This document shows, in pieces, positions 1-64,000 of a stretch of 64,000 nucleotides of DNA. The stretch is from Amorphochlora amoebiformis (lineage: Eukaryota > Cercozoa > Chlorarachniophyceae). The stretch is from the NCBI GenBank assembly GCA_054601695.1, contig BAAHQB010000239.1:124001-188000 (forward strand), given 5' to 3'. Made by a program: the position numbers and the translations under genes. Position 1 is the stretch's first letter; the number at the start of each line of letters is the position of its first letter. The notes under the pieces are model-generated. The model saw nothing but the letters and a program-made list of their open reading frames with translations. It made no database searches and was not told the origin of the DNA.

Positions 1-17463
<17,463 letters not shown>

Positions 17464-17488
17464 TATATATATATATATATATGTCTTT

Positions 17489-17563
<75 letters not shown>

Positions 17564-17570
17564 TACATGT

Positions 17571-17641
<71 letters not shown>

Positions 17642-17650
17642 TGCACAAAA

Positions 17651-24921
<7,271 letters not shown>

Positions 24922-25191
24922 TCGCTTTAGGATATATGTTCACGGTTTGCATGTTGCACCTGGGGTTAACACATCATTAGGGCCTCATGTGTACACCATC
25001 CCAGATTTACTCACTGGATTTAGTTAAGACTAGCAAGTAAAATCGGGTGTGGGTCACAAGAACATCTAGATGCAAACACACCACACCCTTGGTATATTTG
25101 GTGCACATCTATCATAGCATATCTCTCTTTTGAAAAAAACATACATATATACATATTGCAATATATATATGTATATGTATATATGTATATG

Positions 25192-25238
<47 letters not shown>

Positions 25239-26573
25239 AGTATATATATATATATATATATATATAAATATATATCTAGATATATTTACACATACATACA
25301 CATACACATATATATAGTGTGTGTGTGTTTTTATATACATATGTATAGTATATTATATATATTTGTATGTGCCATAATATATGACAATAACTTTATATGT
25401 ACTGGTATGGTATGCCGATGATCATCATACTAATATACTAAATAAATAATATATATATATTTATATATTTATATATATATATTATACAATATATATGATA
25501 TATACTCGGACCATGATGGCGGTTCGGTGGCTATTATGATATAATATTGTGATACATACATTATATAATACGTTTTTTATAATCATACATGTGTGAGTCA
25601 CATGATGTGGCAAGCAGTTTGTTATCATGATTTAAATTTACCAGTCTTATTATGACTCTTATATAAAATCTAGACGATCCTCGTCATGAAGTACTTATTA
25701 TGACTGCCGAAGCCAGATATCCACAAAAGATACTCATAGTAGTAATTATTAGTACTAAGACAGCATCCGTACCAACTTCATACGTACGTACTACGTACCA
25801 ACATACGTACAGATACTCATATAGTAGTAATTACTAGTACTAAGACAACATACGTACCTACTTCATACGTACGTACCAACATACGTACACGTACAGTACG
25901 TACCAAAGATACGTATAATTATGCGTACGTTTCAACATATGTACCGACCGACACCTTGAATACGTACAACAACATACGTACAACCAACATACTTACGAAA
26001 CAGCATACGTACTGACCGTAGAACACGTACAACACAACATCGTACCAACTCAGGGCATACTTACGAATACGTATCAACATACATATGGCAAAATGTATAC
26101 GCAACAGACTAGCAGTATACTACGCCGTAGGTATACGTAGCATTATACGTTGTTACTACTACAACACACTTTCGATAGTACTAGCAATAGCTAGACGCCA
26201 ATGTCACGCCATCTTTGGTGGTATATCTACGAGATTGACGATCCAGCCAGAAGTATCAAGTTATCTTGATTATATTTCATAGCTAAGAATATTTAAATAT
26301 ATTAGTAAGCTAGCAGGGTTATTGATTTAGCGATAATAATCGGAATGATGCGTCTAGTGCGTAGCAGGACGTGGAATGACAATGACAATGTATATTCTAG
26401 CTATATAGATATGATAATTAAGGTAAATTCAAGTAACTCTAGCAACTAGAGAGTAGCCTGAATAATAATAATTATTGATGATGAATATCCAAAGTCCCAT
26501 ATTGACTTATAACTTTCAACTCCACAAAGAATGATCGATCACAAGGAATATCTCAAAGGGACTATGACAAATA
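24922..26573. other. DDX41 3' flank: unique AT-rich sequence with TACGTAC repeats
   Basis: Mixed sequence with a short (TA)n block (25140-25500). The segment 25770-26060 is rich in degenerate ACATACGTAC/CGTACGTACC units. No convincing exon, RNA gene or open frame was found; scattered TAG/TAA codons close the frames. Confidence 0.5.
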
Positions 26574-26664
26574 GCCTAACCTAACCGTAAAACAACCCTA
26601 ACCCTAACCCTAACCCTAACCCTAACCCTAACCCTAACCCTAACCCTAACCCTAACCCTAACCC
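26574..26664. repeat. Interstitial telomeric repeat (CCCTAA)n
   Basis: About 13 perfect CCCTAA units preceded by two degenerate ones (CCTAACCTAACCGTAA). Confidence 0.92.
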
Positions 26665-26724
26665 AACTACTAATGCTACACCTTTTGTCGACATATGTAC
26701 ACTGCTTCTAGCCGTCTCACTCTC

Positions 26725-26835
26725 TAGCTACGTAGTAACGGTTTTGAGTGAGCTACGTAGTAACGGTTTTGAGTGAGCTACGTAGTAACGGTTTTGAGTG
26801 AGCTGCGTAGTAACGGTTTTGAGTGAGCTATGTAG
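26725..26835. repeat. 25-bp minisatellite GAGCTACGTAGTAACGGTTT+TGAGT
   Basis: Four near-identical units and a broken fifth, directly after the telomeric array. Confidence 0.88.
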
Positions 26836-26919
26836 GCTTTTGTATTCATTCAATCTCCTGGGTAATCATTCTTTGATTCTCTGTGTTTTCATATATGTAT
26901 TGTTAATATATATATTGTA

Positions 26920-27008
<89 letters not shown>

Positions 27009-27058
27009 TATATTTATGCATATACGACATACATACACATATATTATATATATATATA

Positions 27059-27100
<42 letters not shown>

Positions 27101-27189
27101 ATATATATATGTATATGTAGTAATGTACATATATATTCATGTATATATGAGATACAACACACACATATATATATATATATATATGAAAT

Positions 27190-27227
<38 letters not shown>

Positions 27228-27245
27228 ATATATGTACACATACAT

Positions 27246-27281
<36 letters not shown>

Positions 27282-27299
27282 GTGTATATATATATATAT

Positions 27300-27418
27300 T
27301 CAAATTTCAATTAACCTCGTGTATATGTCACACATGTTCTACAGGCAGCAACAACATATATATGTACGTATATCTACATTACGTAAATATATATATATAT
27401 ATATATACATATATGCAT

Positions 27419-27457
<39 letters not shown>

Positions 27458-27593
27458 ATATATGTATATCATAGCCTACATAACACAAATACAACCACTC
27501 TTACTTCTCCTAGAAGCGACAGCAACAACATATGTGTACGTATATCTATATTACGTATATCTATAATACGTATATATATATATGTACATATAT

Positions 27594-27667
<74 letters not shown>

Positions 27668-27832
27668 ACTCTTACATCTCCTAGAAGCCGCAGCAACAAC
27701 ATATATGTACGTATATCTATATTACGTTTATATATATATATATATATATATAAACATATATACATATATATATATATATACATATGTATAAGTATGTGCA
27801 CAGAGAAGTATATGTATCCACACACACACACA

Positions 27833-27867
<35 letters not shown>

Positions 27868-27906
27868 GTATGTATGTATATTACATACTTTTCCCCGTAC
27901 ACACAC

Positions 27907-27949
<43 letters not shown>

Positions 27950-27961
27950 CATACATAAACA

Positions 27962-27999
<38 letters not shown>

Positions 28000-28005
28000 T
28001 TTGTA

Positions 28006-28060
<55 letters not shown>

Positions 28061-28244
28061 CATATATTATTACATATGATTGATATCTGAATATACCTCA
28101 AGGGCTCCAGTAGACCTTTTAACTTCTCACCACTATATATTATATATATATATATATACATACATATCTTGCATATATTATTACATATGATTGATGTCTG
28201 AATATACCTAAAGGGCTCCAGTAGACCTTTTAACTTCTCACCAC

Positions 28245-28290
<46 letters not shown>

Positions 28291-28377
28291 ACATACATAT
28301 CTTGCATATATTATTACATATGATTGATGTCTGAATATACCTAAAGGGCTCCAGTAGACCTTTTAACTTCTCATCAC

Positions 28378-28415
<38 letters not shown>

Positions 28416-28621
28416 GTTGCATATATTATTACATATGATTGATATCTGAATATACCTCAAGGGCTCCAGTAGACCTTTTAACTTCTCACCACTATATATT
28501 ATGTATATATATATATATATATATACATATCTTGCATATATTATTACATATGATTGATATCTGAATATACCTAAAGGGCTCCAGTAGACCTTCTAACTTC
28601 TCATCACTTTCCTGGCATTAG

Positions 28622-28655
<34 letters not shown>

Positions 28656-28729
28656 AATGTATATATATAAACACACTATATATATATATATATATGTATA
28701 TAAGTAAATATATGTGTACATATATATAT

Positions 28730-28780
<51 letters not shown>

Positions 28781-28857
28781 TTATATAGATCTAATTGAAA
28801 AATTGATATACACATATATGTATATGTACATGTATACATATATATATATATATGTAC

Positions 28858-28890
<33 letters not shown>

Positions 28891-28960
28891 CATATATACA
28901 TGTAAATATCTAATTCCAGCAAATGTTTCAACTTTTCATCACTCTCCTGAAAATGCTACA
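27300..28960 (-). other. Exon-like units of an unrecognised minus-strand gene
   Basis: On the minus strand, 28905-28950 reads TTTTCAG followed by codons for [12 protein letters not shown]. The related segment near 28567-28616 reads GCCAG followed by [13 protein letters not shown] and a donor AG|GTATATTC. At about 27305-27345 an acceptor CTGCCTGTAG is followed by [12 protein letters not shown] and a TGA stop. These look like exons of a helical protein, but no family could be recognised and phases could not be joined into a gene. It may be a decayed gene. Confidence 0.3.
28057..28616. repeat. Five tandem units of about 75 bp separated by (TA)n
   Basis: Each unit contains TTGCATATATTATTACATAT, GATTGATATCTGAATATACC and GGGCTCCAGTAGACCTT(T/C)T, then AACTTCTCA(C/T)CACT. 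Units recur every 113-131 bp with 0-5 changes, and (TA)n of variable length lies between. Read on the minus strand, each carries an open exon-like segment ending in the donor GTATATTCAG. Confidence 0.88.
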
Positions 28961-28972
28961 TATATATGTATG

Positions 28973-29036
<64 letters not shown>

Positions 29037-29215
29037 ATATATTATATGTATATCATATATGTATATATCATATATATATATATTTATATATTATATATAT
29101 ATATATTTTATATTTTTATATACATATATCTCCCAGTGTATTCTGTGAGGGTTAGTGTCGAAGACTCGATCTCTCTCTCTTTCTTTATGTCATATATACA
29201 TATATATAATAAATA

Positions 29216-29265
<50 letters not shown>

Positions 29266-29290
29266 TTCCATGTAACACACATATATATAA

Positions 29291-29328
<38 letters not shown>

Positions 29329-29402
29329 TATATACACACATATATACGTGTGCACATATACCCAATACATAAGAGAAAGAGAGAGAGAGCTAGGCAAAAA
29401 AT

Positions 29403-29482
29403 TACCTAAACCTAACCATACTAAACCCTTCCCAACAACCCTAATCCTATGCGAAATCCTAACCCAAACCCTAACCCTATTG
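29403..29482. repeat. Degenerate CCCTAA array
   Basis: About ten units, half altered (for example CTAACCATACTAAACCCTT). Confidence 0.7.
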
Positions 29483-29622
29483 CTAACTGCATGCATACTT
29501 AACTCTGACTGATATATATATACATATATATGTGAATATTATGTATATACGTGTATATTACATATCTTGTAATACTTATTGGCGTACACATATACCATAT
29601 TTGTACAGAACATAGTATAGAA

Positions 29623-29663
<41 letters not shown>

Positions 29664-29690
29664 TACATATATTCTCTTTGGCTCCCCTAC

Positions 29691-29744
29691 AGCTTTCTCT
29701 CTTTCTGTCTCTTTTCTTTCTCTCTTTCTCTCTCTCTCTCTTCT

Positions 29745-29775
<31 letters not shown>

Positions 29776-29785
29776 TTCTCTTCTG

Positions 29786-29820
<35 letters not shown>

Positions 29821-29995
29821 TTGGTTCTCTCTTTCTCTCTTTCCCTCTCTCTTTCTCTATTTTTCCCTCTCTCTCTCTCTCTTTCTCTACTGTTTTTCCC
29901 CTCTCACCTCTATCTCTCTCTCTCTCTTTCTCTTTCTCTCTCTATCTTTCCCTCCCTTTTTTTTCTTTCTCTAATGTCTCTTTCTCTCTCATCTC

Positions 29996-30040
<45 letters not shown>

Positions 30041-30196
30041 TCTCCTTCTATCTCTCTCTCTTTCTCGCTCTCTCTTTCTCTCTCTCCCGTATCTCTCTAT
30101 CTCCCTCTCCCTCTATCTCTCTTTCTCTCTCGCATATCTCTCTCTCCCTCTATTTCTCTCTCTTTCTCCCTCTTTCTATCTCTCTTTCTATATACT
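29691..30196. repeat. (CT)n polypyrimidine tract, about 500 bp
   Basis: Almost pure CTCTCTTT with rare purines, just 3' of the transporter gene (in its sense). The apparent open frames are Ser-Leu repeats and are not genes. Confidence 0.93.
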
Positions 30197-30238
30197 TTGT
30201 CCTTGAGGTTAAGATGAGTCTCTCCCTTCTTGGAAGAG

Positions 30239-30399
30239 TGAGAGGGTTAGGGTTAGGGTTAGGGTTAGGGTTAGGGTTAGGGTTAGGGGTTAGGGTTAGG
30301 GTTTAGTTAGGGTTAGGGTTTGGGTTAGGGTTAGCGTTTTGACACAGGGCTATTAGGATGAGGTTAGGGTTAAGATTAGGGTTAGGGTTAGGGTTAGGG

Positions 30400-30410
<11 letters not shown>
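30239..30410. repeat. TTAGGG array overlapping the transporter stop codon
   Basis: About 25 units with a few changes. The last unit (30400-30405) provides CCC-TAA, the final proline codon and stop of the minus-strand transporter. Confidence 0.9.
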
Positions 30411-60144
<29,734 letters not shown>

Positions 60145-60287
60145 CCGAACTGTGACGCATGAGCGTGACAGTCAGCTGTCATGAAACTTTGCGTGACTTC
60201 ACAGCGTGACATAGCATACTTGTTGCGTAGTCTTTGCGTGACTTCACAGAGTGACATAACAGACACGTGTCTGTTGTTTGCCCAAAA
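60145..60287. promoter_or_regulatory. Divergent 143-bp promoter between transporter and carrier genes
   Basis: This is the whole space between the two start codons. It contains two copies of the GTGAC-N8-GTGAC element (60192-60211 and 60237-60256), further GCGTGAC motifs (for example at 60162) and a palindromic GACAGTCAGCTGTCATG. No TATA box is obvious. The two genes probably share control, but this is inferred from spacing only. Confidence 0.6.

Positions 60288-64000
<3,713 letters not shown>

Overview
This is nuclear DNA from a eukaryote. Its genes have spliceosomal GT-AG introns, and the non-coding DNA is dominated by (TA)n microsatellites, interstitial TTAGGG/CCCTAA arrays, (CT)n/(GA)n tracts and minisatellites. 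The TTAGGG-type repeat argues against a land plant, a Chlamydomonas-type alga, an apicomplexan or a ciliate. I cannot name the organism; a protist or alga with TTAGGG telomeres is a reasonable guess. There is no bacterial-type organisation. All gene structures below were worked out by hand from splice sites, reading-frame phase and family motifs. No alignment or RNA evidence was available.

Layout. (1) 1-17.4 kb, + strand: a large ankyrin-repeat gene, cut at the left edge, with about one ankyrin repeat per exon of roughly 99 nt; nearly every intron is phase 1. (2) 17.65-21.8 kb, + strand: a complete smaller paralogue of 9 exons and 281 aa, ending in a coiled coil and a basic tail. (3) 23.08-24.92 kb, + strand: an intronless DDX41-type DEAD-box helicase of 612 aa. 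(4) 25-30.4 kb: repeats and an array of exon-like units whose gene I do not recognise. (5) 30.4-60.14 kb, - strand: one MFS sugar porter resembling the SLC2A13/INT inositol transporters. It is split into 26 exons of 25-117 nt that join in frame to exactly 500 aa, so only about 5% of 29.7 kb is coding. (6) 60.29 kb to the right edge, + strand: the first 128 residues of a mitochondrial carrier most like the ornithine carrier Ort1/SLC25A15. It is transcribed divergently from the transporter across a 143-bp intergenic region.

Main new observation. Several exons are accompanied by what I call exon-edge echoes: short degenerate copies of one end of the exon scattered through the flanking (TA)n or telomeric repeat. 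In every case I could align, echoes on the acceptor side copy the acceptor-proximal end of the exon and echoes on the donor side copy the donor-proximal end. This suggests that repeat expansion inside introns drags exon edges and splice sites with it. A second observation is that telomeric repeats fill whole introns, start at donor sites, and even supply the stop codon of the transporter gene.

Other elements include a four-copy tRNA-derived SINE family, a copia Gag-Pol fragment, and a GTGAC-N8-GTGAC promoter motif shared by DDX41 and the carrier.
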